NCBI RefSeq assembly: GCF_000019905.1 | Contig: NC_010556.1 | Span: 2,878,001 to 2,942,000, forward strand | DNA length: 64,000 nt | From: Exiguobacterium artemiae 255-15 | GTDB taxonomy: Bacteria > Bacillota > Bacilli > Exiguobacteriales > Exiguobacteriaceae | Reading direction: 5' to 3' | Shown: piece by piece, positions 25,829 through 34,592 of the stretch | How the letters are laid out: every line of letters begins with the position of its first letter | Position numbering within the stretch: the first letter of the stretch is position 1 | Notes under the pieces: generated by a model | Seen by the model: only the letters and a program-made list of their open reading frames with translations | Database searches by the model: none | Told to the model about the DNA's origin: nothing | Made by a program: the position numbers and the translations under genes

Positions 25829-27054
25829 CATCCATCCTCCTCTTGATTTTCACGTTGCCCGATCGGTAAGAAATAAGATCGATTCCCCGTGATCCGTTCA
25901 CCTGCCCGCACCCCGACAGCACTTGGTCGCCCGCCAAGCACAAACACGCCAAACATGTATGCGACTTCTGTTCCATCTTCTAATGACCACATCGGTAATT
26001 CCTGATACCGTTGATACACGGCCGACTGATTGCTGAATGAACGTTGTTCGTTACTGAACAGAACCGTCCCGTCCCCTTGACGGACGGTCACGGTATCCCC
26101 TTCCCGTCCGAAGATCGGTTTTTCGACGAAAGCCTGGTGCTGACGTAAAAACGGCTCTGGACTCAAATAGGTCGGCAGGAAATATGCCGCAATGACCTCA
26201 TGATCGTGTCCGGTCAAATAAGGATGATCGGTTTCATGCAGGAGCCAAATCAATGCCAGGACCGACTTCGCCTGCATCAGGAAAGCCGATGGTGGATTGA
26301 TGATTTCAAGCAGTCCCATCTCGACGAGCTGAAGCAATAAACGTCCGAGCTCTGTTCCGTCTTCATCACGGTCGAGTAAAGCCATCTCGATCGGAAACGT
26401 CTGCCTGTAAAGAATATCGATTCGTCGTCCCTGCTGGTCATACAATCCATCTTCTGCCCGTATCTCAAGTTCGTCAAGAGGACAGTATGTAGCACCGGCA
26501 ACAAATTGTTGCAGATACTCTGTCGTCCACCGGTCTTCGATGTTGTCTCCGTGTGAAGTAAACACGACATGCGGATTTTCGTGATGGATCCGGTGGCTTG
26601 CCGCCTTCACCGCACGATCAACGCTGTCCGCCAACTGTTTCGCCTGCCCGTCATTGTACGATCCCAATCCCACTTTCCGTGCAATCCGGTCGTTGACTTC
26701 AAAACATTCCTTGATGAACGTCGGCGTATCCGCATTCCATTCCATGACCGATATCCGATTGCCTGTGACAATGAAATCAAAACGGCTGATGACCGATAAA
26801 GGCCGCATCGTCTGTAACCGTAAAAAGGACAGGGCAGCTTTCGGAAAACCGAGTTCAATCAATCCGTCGTCATCCATTGTCCAAAGAATCGGAATCACTT
26901 TTTCAAAGATGGTATAGGCTTCCCGAGCCGCCGTGCGCAAGGCTTCGATCGTTTCTTTCGGAACAGGCATCACTTCTGCCAAGGCATACGTTTCACCGTC
27001 GAGCACATCCCAAAAAGCGTCAATATCCCCGTAGAGTTCCTGCCGTGTCCTCAT
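25828..27054 (-). CDS. glutathionylspermidine synthase-family ATP-grasp ligase
   Basis: A 408-residue ATP-grasp amide ligase of the glutathionylspermidine synthase preATP-grasp family (PF03738 type). Family segments include VMEWNADTPTFIKECFEVN and, near the C terminus, FVEKPIFGREG and MWSLEDGTEVAYMFGVFVLGG. Bacilli generally lack glutathionylspermidine, so the true substrate is probably another carboxylate/amine pair. The closest context parallel is E. coli YgiC beside lipoprotein YgiB; here too a small lipoprotein gene precedes it, overlapping by 4 bases (ATGA). Confidence 0.85.
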   Translation of the reverse strand: MRTRQELYGDIDAFWDVLDGETYALAEVMPVPKETIEALRTAAREAYTIFEKVIPILWTMDDDGLIELGFPKAALSFLRLQTMRPLSVISRFDFIVTGNRISVMEWNADTPTFIKECFEVNDRIARKVGLGSYNDGQAKQLADSVDRAVKAASHRIHHENPHVVFTSHGDNIEDRWTTEYLQQFVAGATYCPLDELEIRAEDGLYDQQGRRIDILYRQTFPIEMALLDRDEDGTELGRLLLQLVEMGLLEIINPPSAFLMQAKSVLALIWLLHETDHPYLTGHDHEVIAAYFLPTYLSPEPFLRQHQAFVEKPIFGREGDTVTVRQGDGTVLFSNEQRSFSNQSAVYQRYQELPMWSLEDGTEVAYMFGVFVLGGRPSAVGVRAGERITGNRSYFLPIGQRENQEEDG

Positions 27055-27389
27055 CCGCCGAAGAAGCCGGACGATGATCCCGTCCCAAATCCTTTTGTCT
27101 TGCTGTTATAACTTTTGACGTCTTTTGACCGGGGTGTATACCCTTTCGTCCGCATCGCACTATGCATCAAGGCACGTGAAGCAAAATAACTTCCTCCCCA
27201 GTAAAAGAACCCGGAGTGTGTCGAGCTTGAATCATCGCAATACCAAACACCTTCATCATTATCATATTCATAATCGTCACAATCCGGATCATCCGGACGC
27301 TCCGCTTTTGCATTATCCGATCCACACCCGCTGAGCGTCGTTCCGACCAACAATGTAGCTGCAAGTGTCGCCTGTTTCATCCAACTCAC
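27051..27389 (-). CDS. small lipoprotein, YgiB-like by context
   Basis: Roughly 112 residues. A hydrophobic signal ends in the lipobox LSGC, so it should be lipid-anchored on the outer face of the membrane. The mature part has an acidic stretch (DDPDCDDYEYDNDEG) with cysteines, then FFYWGGSYFASRALM, and a Gly/Ser-rich tail ending FFGG. The overall design recalls E. coli YgiB (DUF1190). I chose GTG at 27389, 8 bases after AAAGGGG; ATG at 27410 or 27359 are alternatives. It overlaps the GspS-like gene by 4 bases. Confidence 0.7.
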   Translation of the reverse strand: MSWMKQATLAATLLVGTTLSGCGSDNAKAERPDDPDCDDYEYDNDEGVWYCDDSSSTHSGFFYWGGSYFASRALMHSAMRTKGYTPRSKDVKSYNSKTKGFGTGSSSGFFGG

Positions 27390-27522
27390 ATCGCATACCC
27401 CTTTCATCACAATTTGTTATTCTAAGTATACGCTTTTTCCAGCAAAAAAGTTTCTAAGTCGTTCCGGAACTTTTTTCGTTAATGCCAGTAGAATAACGAA
27501 GAAGACTTGAGGAGGAATTCAA

Positions 27523-27969
27523 ATGTCACTTGCCTATTATGTCGAAGATCAAAATGAATTTAAATCCATTTATCAATACAGCCGTTTCGCCATTGATCCG
27601 GAAGAAATCATTGCGCATCAACTCTGCGAATTCCATCTCATCGAAGGGCACTTATACGAGTTGCGGTCCAATGAAATGGACGGGGAATATGACCAGTTGA
27701 TTGTCGATCATGTCGAGGCTTCCCCCCGTGATCCAGCGGACCGTGTCTATCCGCCGCACCAGATTCATCTCGAGTTCCGGCGCTTCCAGGCAGGCGGTTC
27801 ACATCCCGTCATCAAGACAGTGACAGTCCCGAATCATATTCAGGCCATGCGCTTTTTGGTCAAAGATAAACTGAGTGTACCGGATCACGGGGTCTTTGAG
27901 CGGGACAGCTGTGAAGTCGATTTAGACCGAAACTGTTACGTGATTTATTTAGGTGAAGAAATCATTTAA
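27523..27969 (+). CDS. conserved hypothetical protein
   Basis: A 148-residue soluble protein with no domain I recognise. It is acidic, with no signal peptide or membrane helix; features include DPEEIIAHQLCEFHLIEGHLYELRSNEMDGE and a C-terminal DLDRNCYVIYLGEEII. An AGGAGG site precedes the ATG. It lies upstream of a 57-residue basic protein gene and an ABC-F gene but is separated from them by a likely promoter region. Confidence 0.75.
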   Translation: MSLAYYVEDQNEFKSIYQYSRFAIDPEEIIAHQLCEFHLIEGHLYELRSNEMDGEYDQLIVDHVEASPRDPADRVYPPHQIHLEFRRFQAGGSHPVIKTVTVPNHIQAMRFLVKDKLSVPDHGVFERDSCEVDLDRNCYVIYLGEEII

Positions 27970-28055
27970 TGAAAGAATTAAGTATAGTTCGTTTTCAAGA
28001 CACGTTTTTTTTGGCATACTAGAGGATAAGAACGAATTAATCGAGGTGAACACAC

Positions 28056-28229
28056 ATGAGCGAACAACCAAAAAAATTGTCTCTTCAAGAAGCAATGATC
28101 GAACAATTAAAAGCAAAAAAACAATCACAGACAAAACGTCCGACCGGTTTGCGCGGAACAGAAACAAAACAAATGACAAGCCAAAAAACGAAAAAAACGA
28201 ACAACCAGAAAAAACGGACAGGCGTCTAA
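28056..28229 (+). CDS. small basic protein of 57 residues
   Basis: MSEQPKKLSLQEAMIEQLKA begins a short protein very rich in Lys, Gln and Thr, ending KKRTGV. GAGGTG lies 7 bases before the ATG, and the codons look real. It probably has a short amphipathic helix (SLQEAMIEQLKAKKQ) and a disordered basic tail that could contact RNA or the ribosome. It is followed 27 bases later by the ABC-F gene, so they may be co-transcribed. The function is unknown. Confidence 0.72.
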   Translation: MSEQPKKLSLQEAMIEQLKAKKQSQTKRPTGLRGTETKQMTSQKTKKTNNQKKRTGV

Positions 28230-28256
28230 TTGAATTCGTGAAATAAGGGAGTAACT

Positions 28257-29813
28257 ATGAGTATTTTAACGGTATCAAACTTAAGCCATGGTTTTGGCGA
28301 TCGTGCGATTTTCGAAGATGTCTCGTTCCGTCTGTTAAAAGGGGAACACATCGGTCTCGTCGGAGCGAACGGCGAAGGAAAATCGACGTTCATGAACATC
28401 ATTACTTCGCAGCTTGAACCAGACGAAGGAAAAGTCGAATGGGCAAAACACGTTCGGGTCGGCTATCTGGATCAGCACGCTGTTCTTTCCAAAGGACTCA
28501 CGATTCGTGATGCCTTAAAGGGAGCATTCCAATATCTGTTCGACATCGAACAGGAAATCAATGATCTGTATACAAAAATGGGCGAAGTCGAACCAGACGA
28601 ACTCGAAAAAATGTTAGAAGAAGTCGGTGTCTTGCAAGACATCTTGACGAACAATGATTTTTATACGATCGATGCGAAAGTCGAAGAAATTGCACGCGGT
28701 CTAGGTCTTGATGAGATCGGTCTCGATCGTGATGTCCAGGAACTCAGCGGCGGACAGCGGACAAAAATTCTGCTTGCCAAACTGTTGCTTGAAAAACCGG
28801 ATATCCTTTTACTCGATGAGCCGACCAACTACCTGGATGTGCAACATATCGAATGGTTGAAACGTTACCTTAATGATTACGAAAATGCGTTCATCTTGAT
28901 TTCACACGACATTCCATTCCTGAACAGTGTCATCAACTTGATCTACCATATGGAGAACCAAGGACTTAACCGTTACGTCGGTGATTACGACAACTTCCTG
29001 ACTGTCCATGAGGCGAAGAAGAAGCAACATGAGTCAGCCTTTAAACGTCAACAGCAGGAAATTTCCGAGCTGAAAGATTTCGTCGCCCGCAATAAGGCCC
29101 GTGTCTCGACACGTAACATGGCGATGTCGCGTCAGAAGAAGCTTGATAAGATGGACGTCATCGAACTCGCGCAGGAACGTCCAAAACCTGAGTTTCATTT
29201 CCAGACAGCCCGGACACCAAGTAAGTTGATGTTCGAAGCAAAAGGACTTGTCATCGGATACGATGAGCCGCTTTCCCGTCCGCTTGATTTGATGATCGAG
29301 CGCGGTCAAAAAATCGCGTTGCACGGAGCGAACGGTATCGGGAAGTCGACTTTGCTGAAAAGTCTGCTCGGAGAGATTCCTTCGGTTTCCGGTACAGTCG
29401 AACGCGGGGAAAATCTTCACATCGGCTACTTCGAACAGGAAATTAAAGAAAAAAATTCGAATACGTGTATCGAAGAGATCTGGGGTACATTCCCGTCTCT
29501 GACACAGCAACAGGTCCGGGCCATGCTCGCGAAATGTGGTCTGATGACGAAACACATCGAATCGAAAATCGAAGTGCTCAGTGGTGGCGAAAAAGCGAAG
29601 GTCCGCCTTTGTAAATTGATGAACACGGAATCCAACATTCTGGTTCTCGATGAGCCGACTAACCACTTGGACGTCGAAGCAAAAGAAGAACTCAAACGTG
29701 CGTTACAGGAATACAAGGGAACCGTTCTGTTGATTTCACATGAACCTGAATTTTATGAAGCCGTCGCAACGGATTTATGGAATTGTGAATCATGGACGAC
29801 TAAAGTATTCTAA
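28257..29813 (+). CDS. ykpA: ABC-F ribosome-associated ATPase (YkpA/YbiT-like)
   Basis: A 518-residue soluble protein with two ABC ATPase domains and no membrane part. Walker A motifs are GANGEGKST (about 36-44) and GANGIGKST (about 359); signature loops are LSGGQRTK and LSGGEKAK; Walker B/EPTN motifs are LLLDEPTNYLD and LVLDEPTNHLD. A charged linker of about 75 residues lies between the domains (the P-site tRNA-interaction motif in ABC-F proteins). It most resembles the YbiT/YkpA subgroup, thought to act in translation rather than antibiotic resistance. It ends at a strong terminator. Confidence 0.93.
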   Translation: MSILTVSNLSHGFGDRAIFEDVSFRLLKGEHIGLVGANGEGKSTFMNIITSQLEPDEGKVEWAKHVRVGYLDQHAVLSKGLTIRDALKGAFQYLFDIEQEINDLYTKMGEVEPDELEKMLEEVGVLQDILTNNDFYTIDAKVEEIARGLGLDEIGLDRDVQELSGGQRTKILLAKLLLEKPDILLLDEPTNYLDVQHIEWLKRYLNDYENAFILISHDIPFLNSVINLIYHMENQGLNRYVGDYDNFLTVHEAKKKQHESAFKRQQQEISELKDFVARNKARVSTRNMAMSRQKKLDKMDVIELAQERPKPEFHFQTARTPSKLMFEAKGLVIGYDEPLSRPLDLMIERGQKIALHGANGIGKSTLLKSLLGEIPSVSGTVERGENLHIGYFEQEIKEKNSNTCIEEIWGTFPSLTQQQVRAMLAKCGLMTKHIESKIEVLSGGEKAKVRLCKLMNTESNILVLDEPTNHLDVEAKEELKRALQEYKGTVLLISHEPEFYEAVATDLWNCESWTTKVF

Positions 29814-29828
29814 AGGCAAAAACGATTG

Positions 29829-29880
29829 GACGGAAGACGGAACCCGATTTTGCATCGAGTTCCGCGTTCCGTCTTTTTTT
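29829..29880 (+). terminator. terminator of the ABC-F gene
   Basis: A GACGGAA-rich stem (29829-29843 with 29859-29873) is followed by a T8 run. Confidence 0.9.
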
Positions 29881-29977
29881 GTGTTCTCATTTAATTCATA
29901 GACTTAATCATTGCCTTGTTCATCGATTTGTATCAAACTAAATGGCAGATGCAACTTTTTCTGAAGGAGTGGATGTC

Positions 29978-30763
29978 ATGGAAACCATTACTAAAAAAGC
30001 CAACTTATCATTACTCGAACTGCCGAGCGGCGGAGAGGAGTCTTTATTTTGCCGGCTTTATTCCCCGGCACTCGCCGGTCCCGCTCCACTCATCGTTCTG
30101 TTCCATGGATTCCCCGGGAAACAATTGAACATGGATTGGGCCGTTCAATTACAAAACCTTAGTTTTCATGTCCTCGTGACGTCTTACCGCGGAACGATCG
30201 GCAGTCCTGGTGCATTCCGTTTCCGGCATGTTCTTGAAGACGCGACCGCCATCATGCAACATGTCGTTTCTCCTGAATTTACGCAGGCACATGATATCTC
30301 AGCCGATCAGATTTCAATCGTCGGTCACAGTATGGGCGGCTTTGCCGGACTCCACGCCTTCATTGATGTTCCGGACATTGCCCATTACATTGGAATCTCT
30401 CCGTTTAACTTCGGTTTGATTGGTCAACTGGTACTCGATTATCCGGAACATGAAGAGGCATTACAAGGTGTCTTGAGCCGCGGAGCTCAGTTCCTGTCCC
30501 ATACCGACGGCGACATACTGCTCGACGAACTAAAACGACATCATGCGACGTGGAACCTGCTGTCACTGAAAGAACAACTCGGAACACGTTCCGCCTTGCT
30601 TGTGACGTCGGAACGTGATGAGACGTCCATCAAATCACTTCATCATGACTTGCTTCAGGATGCCAGTGCCTTTGAACAAATCATCGTGGACAGTGACCAC
30701 AATTATATCGAAAATCGGGAAGATGCCTTCCGGGCTTGGACCACATGGTTAAGACGACGTTAA
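29978..30763 (+). CDS. alpha/beta hydrolase
   Basis: A 261-residue cytoplasmic alpha/beta-fold hydrolase. The oxyanion segment is LFHGFPG, the nucleophile is Ser in VGHSMGGFAG, the acid is in SERDET and the histidine in DSDHNY, so the triad is complete. It could be an esterase or an acyl-peptidase-like enzyme; the substrate is unknown. ATG at 29978 is chosen, 8 bases after AAGGAG; a 12-residue longer start at 29942 lacks a ribosome site. Confidence 0.87.
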   Translation: METITKKANLSLLELPSGGEESLFCRLYSPALAGPAPLIVLFHGFPGKQLNMDWAVQLQNLSFHVLVTSYRGTIGSPGAFRFRHVLEDATAIMQHVVSPEFTQAHDISADQISIVGHSMGGFAGLHAFIDVPDIAHYIGISPFNFGLIGQLVLDYPEHEEALQGVLSRGAQFLSHTDGDILLDELKRHHATWNLLSLKEQLGTRSALLVTSERDETSIKSLHHDLLQDASAFEQIIVDSDHNYIENREDAFRAWTTWLRRR

Positions 30764-30764
30764 A

Positions 30765-30806
30765 AAAACGAGCGTCCTCATTTTATCAGTGAGGACGCTT
30801 GCTTTT
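30765..30806. terminator. bidirectional terminator between convergent genes
   Basis: AGCGTCCTCA / TGAGGACGCT hairpin, flanked by A7 on the left and TTTTT on the right. It overlaps the end of the minus-strand membrane protein gene. Confidence 0.9.
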
Positions 30807-31353
30807 TAGGTGTTGCTGTTTTCGGACGGACCTGCATCCGGTACAAAATCAGCGTGAACAGCGTTAATGTGGAACAGGCATACCAAATGGTCGTGAAAAG
30901 TGTTCCTGTATCCGTTCCGATGAAAATCCCGTGAAGTGTCATCAAGAGCCAGGCCGGCAGGACAAGCCAGTGCGTTAATTTCCATAATGTTTTTCCGAGC
31001 GCCTCTTTCAAGAAATCAGAAGTAACCAAGACAAAACCAAACAGGTACAGACTGATCGTTCCAAAGGCATTCCAAAGCGGCTCATAGGATGCCGTTCCCG
31101 GAATCAGAATTTCAAGCAAACTCAGAGGAGCATACGTATCGACGACGATCAGCGTCGCATGAAGCACAATCGCCAATAATCCGGCCCAGCCACTGTACAG
31201 GTGAATGTTATGCAGACGTGCCTTTTGTTTTCTCAATGCCGGGAATGAACCGAGTAGACCGGCTAACACCGATAGTGTCAAAAAGAAATGTCCGCCCAAC
31301 CCGCTCAAACGAATCATCGTCCACGTTGAAAATAACCACTTTATCCAGTCCAT
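30778..31353 (-). CDS. ferric reductase-like haem-type membrane protein
   Basis: A 191-residue integral membrane protein with about 5-6 helices. Histidines are spaced within helices (LHNIHLYSGWAGLLAIVLH and LTHWLVLPAWLLMTLHG), as in ferric-reductase-like/YedZ cytochrome-b domains that carry haem. It overlaps apbE by 13 bases, which implies co-translation. The likely role is transmembrane electron transfer, perhaps receiving or supplying electrons for a flavin centre. The haem ligands are inferred, not shown. Confidence 0.75.
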   Translation of the reverse strand: MDWIKWLFSTWTMIRLSGLGGHFFLTLSVLAGLLGSFPALRKQKARLHNIHLYSGWAGLLAIVLHATLIVVDTYAPLSLLEILIPGTASYEPLWNAFGTISLYLFGFVLVTSDFLKEALGKTLWKLTHWLVLPAWLLMTLHGIFIGTDTGTLFTTIWYACSTLTLFTLILYRMQVRPKTATPKKQASSLIK

Positions 31354-32231
31354 ATGGCTTGTCCTCCTTTCTCTTCCGCTACCATTTTTCCTGACTCATC
31401 CATCAATAGTAATCGTCCGTTCGGAAACCACTTGAACAGTTTGTTCTGTCGCTCGGATTCTGTCATCTGAAAAGCGAGTTTCGTCATCACTTCTGCCTCA
31501 TAAAGTTGTGGCGCAGACGCCGTGATTTGGACGAATCGGCTTTCAATCGGACGCCCTGTCTTACCACTTAACAAATGATGGTTCGTCCTGTCGCCCACTT
31601 TCCAGGAACGATACATCCGGCTCGAGGTCGCGACAGCTCCTTGCCGTAACCGGATTTCTGCAATCTCAGTTTCTGTCTTCGGATCTGTGACGGCAATTTT
31701 CCACGGCTCGTCATCAGACCAGGCGATGACATCCCCGCCCGCTTCAATTAACCCGCGCGACTGATTCTTACGTAAACGCTGGGCTGCCATCATCGCAGCC
31801 GCTCCCTTGCCGATTCCACCTAAGTCAATCGTTCCTCCCCCGACCCGCGTCACTTCGCATCCTTCCACTAAAAATGGACTGATTTCAGGCGGCAGATTCA
31901 TTTCTGATTCAACCGCCCGGCGGAAGGGAAATGATCGGTCGTAACCGTTTGCGCGCTGCTGTTCAAGTAGGAAGGGCGAAAAGTAATGTTCGGTCTGTTC
32001 AAAATAATGGATTGCCCGCTGCAACAGTCGTGCAAGCGGTAACGATACCGTCAGCGTCTGCCCAATCAGCAGTTGATTCAACTGACTGACTTCGCTGGAC
32101 GAACTGAATCGTGACCATTGCCGGTCCACATAATGAAAGAACTGCTCGATGTCCTGCCATTCCTTTTCTTCGATCCTTTGGTTCGTGATAAAACGAATGT
32201 TATTATGCATCGAATAGAGTTGCCGCTCCAT
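31341..32231 (-). CDS. apbE: FAD:protein FMN transferase ApbE
   Basis: A 296-residue ApbE-family enzyme that transfers FMN from FAD to a Thr/Ser in target proteins. Key motifs are IDLGGIGKGAAAMMA, GGDVIAWSDDEPWKIAVTDP, VATSSRMYRSW and HHLLSGKTGRPIES. It has no signal peptide or lipobox, unlike many ApbE proteins, so it may act inside the cell. No protein in the window has a recognisable FMN-attachment domain. It is the middle gene of an operon with an acidic anchored protein upstream and a haem-type membrane protein downstream. Confidence 0.92.
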   Translation of the reverse strand: MERQLYSMHNNIRFITNQRIEEKEWQDIEQFFHYVDRQWSRFSSSSEVSQLNQLLIGQTLTVSLPLARLLQRAIHYFEQTEHYFSPFLLEQQRANGYDRSFPFRRAVESEMNLPPEISPFLVEGCEVTRVGGGTIDLGGIGKGAAAMMAAQRLRKNQSRGLIEAGGDVIAWSDDEPWKIAVTDPKTETEIAEIRLRQGAVATSSRMYRSWKVGDRTNHHLLSGKTGRPIESRFVQITASAPQLYEAEVMTKLAFQMTESERQNKLFKWFPNGRLLLMDESGKMVAEEKGGQAIWTG

Positions 32232-32244
32232 TTCGTTTCACCTC

Positions 32245-32565
32245 CTATTTCGAATGACTGGACTGACCGTCACTTCCGCCGCTCGGTTGATTAAATCCGG
32301 AAGAATCGTTGCTTTGCCAATTACCGTCATCGTCGTCATCCTCTTCGTAGTAATATCCGTTGTCTTCATCTGACTCTCCCCATTCATCGTCATCACCGTT
32401 AGACGGCTGACTCGGGATTGTCGTCTCGTTCGAATAAGAATCTCCTGTATTGATGGTATTCGCCGGCTGATCGTTTGTCGCAACGGTCAACTGACCAATC
32501 GCAAGTCCTAAAAAGACACTGCTGCTCAGTCCCACAATCCATTTCGCGAACGGTTTCGGTTTCAC
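32245..32565 (-). CDS. membrane-anchored acidic extracytoplasmic protein
   Basis: A 106-residue protein with one N-terminal helix (FAKWIVGLSSSVFLGLAIGQLTVA), then a disordered extracellular part with runs of Asp/Glu (NGYYYEEDDDDDGNW) and Ser/Gly near the end. GTG at 32565 is chosen, just downstream of AGGAGAGG. A much longer open frame upstream would cross the intergenic regulatory region and the divergent regulator gene and is not real. No family was recognised; the acidic tail could bind metal ions. It is the first gene of the apbE unit. Confidence 0.75.
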   Translation of the reverse strand: MKPKPFAKWIVGLSSSVFLGLAIGQLTVATNDQPANTINTGDSYSNETTIPSQPSNGDDDEWGESDEDNGYYYEEDDDDDGNWQSNDSSGFNQPSGGSDGQSSHSK

Positions 32566-32615
32566 ATTTTTCCTCTCCTCTCGTTTCCTGTTATCTTTAC
32601 TGTATCGATAAAAAC

Positions 32616-32647
32616 TGACAACTAGCTGATGACAACTGTGGGATAAT
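32616..32647 (+). promoter_or_regulatory. direct repeat and activator-type promoter of the two-component system
   Basis: TGACAACT occurs at 32616 and 32630 (14-base period). AACTGT-GG-GATAAT at 32634-32647 contains the -10 GATAAT, with no consensus -35. The region lies between the divergent acidic-protein operon and the regulator genes, so it may control both. Confidence 0.5.
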
Positions 32648-32675
32648 AAGAAAAAACAAACCGGGAGGAACAAGG

Positions 32676-33353
32676 ATGCGGATTTTGATTGCAGAAGATG
32701 ACAAGCGGCTTGCCAAAATGTTGCGGCTCCATTTGGAACGTGCCGGCTATCAGGTCGATGTGGCTCATGACGGACTCGAAGCCATCGAGCAATGCCAGAC
32801 TTTTCGTTATGATTTATTGGTCCTCGACTGGATGATGCCACATAAAAGCGGGATTGAAGTAGCAACTGAATTGCGCGGGGAACGCTTTGAAGGCGGGATT
32901 CTGATGTTGACGGCCCGTGATACGGAAATCGATTTGGTACACGGACTCGACAGTGGTGCCGATGATTATCTCGTGAAACCCTTTCAGGCAAACGAACTGT
33001 TAGCACGCCTCCGCGCCTTGAGCCGGCGTCAGAAAAAGGCATTCGTCTCGACTGTTTCGTATCAGGAACTCGAACTTGATATCACGACTCAGACGATTTC
33101 CTATGCCGGACAGTTACTTGAGCTGACACGTCGTGAATTCGAATTTCTTTCGCTGTTGCTCCGCCGCCCGGAGCAGGTCATGGGACGTGAGCTGATCATT
33201 GAAGTCGTTTGGGGAATCGGCGCAGATATCACCGATAATGCACTCGACGCACTCGTTCGGCTCGTCCGGAAAAAGCTCGATGCTGCCGGTGCACCGGCTT
33301 TGATTCAAACGGTTCGCGGATTCGGTTATCGGCTCGGAGGTCCTCATGCTTGA
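32676..33353 (+). CDS. OmpR-family response regulator
   Basis: A 225-residue two-component response regulator. The receiver domain (about 1-115) has the phospho-acceptor Asp in VLDWMMP, acidic residues AEDD, the switch Thr in LTARD and Lys in VKPF. A C-terminal winged helix (about 130-222) ends with TVRGFGYRLG. It overlaps the kinase gene by 8 bases and is divergent from the apbE unit, which is a likely target. Confidence 0.94.
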   Translation: MRILIAEDDKRLAKMLRLHLERAGYQVDVAHDGLEAIEQCQTFRYDLLVLDWMMPHKSGIEVATELRGERFEGGILMLTARDTEIDLVHGLDSGADDYLVKPFQANELLARLRALSRRQKKAFVSTVSYQELELDITTQTISYAGQLLELTRREFEFLSLLLRRPEQVMGRELIIEVVWGIGADITDNALDALVRLVRKKLDAAGAPALIQTVRGFGYRLGGPHA

Positions 33354-34518
33354 AACCATTCGAAAACGGCTGACGCTACTATTCAGCGGAACGTTTTTAC
33401 TGTTGTTGATTCTGATTTTAGTCGGTGTTTACTTCACGACCGCCCGGCTGCTCGATCAAACCGAGCTGAACCAATTAAAGTCAGTGTCCGACCGCGATCT
33501 GTTCGAACGGATCGAGCACGGCGAAGACCGGTTAATCCGCAATCCGATTTACTTTCAGATTATGAATCCGGACGGTTCAGTCCGCTTCACATCGCTTCCT
33601 GACGACTTACCGGCGAAGACCCTTCAGCGCTTTATGACCGCAGATGAAGAAACTCAAAAAGTCGAATTCGACGACCGGCACTATCTGCTTTATCAACGGG
33701 ATAATGATGAACAGGGTATGATTGTTCTGATGAAAGACATCTCTGCCACACAGGATACACTCCAGCGCCTGATCGCCATGTTAGCTGGCATCACGATTTT
33801 GTCGACCCTTGTCTTGATGGGTCTCAGTTACGTACTCGCCGGTCGTTCCGTCGTTCCCGTTCAGCAAGCCTTTGACCGACAGCGCCGTTTTACATCAGAC
33901 GCTTCTCATGAACTAAGGACGCCGCTGACGATTTTATACAGCGGCATCGAGTTACTCGAGACCGAGCCGCTCAGCACGGAAGGAAAAACAATCTTATCGG
34001 ATTTGAAGGCAGAGACGGCCTCGATGCAGTATTTAGTTTCCGACTTACTGTTGTTGGCCCGGGAAGGTCAACCCGGATCCATGAGCCCGATTGATTTAAG
34101 TACACTCGTCACACAGACTTCTGAACGGTTTAAACATACGTTAGTCGACCGGACATTGGCCTTATCTGTCGCGCCCAATTTGTTGATCAAGGGCGATCCT
34201 AACCAGTTGATCCGTCTGTTGACGATCTTTCTAGAAAATGCCGCTGCCTACAGCGATGCTAATATTGAAGTTTACCTGCAACAGACGTCAACCGATGTTC
34301 GATTAACCATCGCTGATCACGGAATCGGCATTCCACCGGAAAATTACGATAAGATATTTGAACGGTTCTTCCGCGGTGATCACTCTCGCCATGGTACGGG
34401 AACCGGGCTCGGGCTCGCCATCGCCAAATCGATTGCCGATGCACATCAAGCCACTATCTTTGTTGAATCCACACCCGAAACCGGAACACGCTTCACGATT
34501 CTTTTTCCAATTTCTTAA
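33346..34518 (+). CDS. sensor histidine kinase
   Basis: A 390-residue membrane sensor kinase. Two transmembrane helices (about 10-32 and 140-163) bracket a roughly 105-residue extracytoplasmic sensor domain. The H-box is FTSDASHELRTPLT, with the phospho-accepting His near residue 187, and the ATP-binding domain has N, G1 and G2 boxes (FLENAAAYSD, DHGIGIPPE, GTGLGLAI). It is coupled to the response regulator. The signal is unknown; the neighbouring redox-type genes suggest an electron-transfer or metal signal. Confidence 0.93.
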   Translation: MLETIRKRLTLLFSGTFLLLLILILVGVYFTTARLLDQTELNQLKSVSDRDLFERIEHGEDRLIRNPIYFQIMNPDGSVRFTSLPDDLPAKTLQRFMTADEETQKVEFDDRHYLLYQRDNDEQGMIVLMKDISATQDTLQRLIAMLAGITILSTLVLMGLSYVLAGRSVVPVQQAFDRQRRFTSDASHELRTPLTILYSGIELLETEPLSTEGKTILSDLKAETASMQYLVSDLLLLAREGQPGSMSPIDLSTLVTQTSERFKHTLVDRTLALSVAPNLLIKGDPNQLIRLLTIFLENAAAYSDANIEVYLQQTSTDVRLTIADHGIGIPPENYDKIFERFFRGDHSRHGTGTGLGLAIAKSIADAHQATIFVESTPETGTRFTILFPIS

Positions 34519-34530
34519 TGACCGTCAGCT

Positions 34531-34544
34531 AACTGTCAGATAAT
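34531..34544 (+). promoter_or_regulatory. promoter motif shared with the two-component promoter
   Basis: AACTGT-CA-GATAAT matches AACTGT-GG-GATAAT at 32634-32647 apart from the two middle bases. It lies 49 bases before the DUF2231 gene and also lacks a -35. Confidence 0.45.
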
Positions 34545-34592
34545 CCGGTTAAAGTAACAGTATGTTCCATTACTTATCAAGGAGGTTATCTT

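Noticed and set aside
30108-30122. Noc-site-like ATTCCCCGGGAAAC inside the hydrolase gene
   Set aside because: Only 12/14 positions match, and the bases are explained by the conserved HGFPGK codons of the hydrolase.
32566-33042. Upstream in-frame extension of the acidic protein gene
   Set aside because: It would cross the intergenic promoter region and run antisense to the response regulator. A GTG preceded by AGGAGAGG at 32565 gives a sensible membrane-anchored protein.
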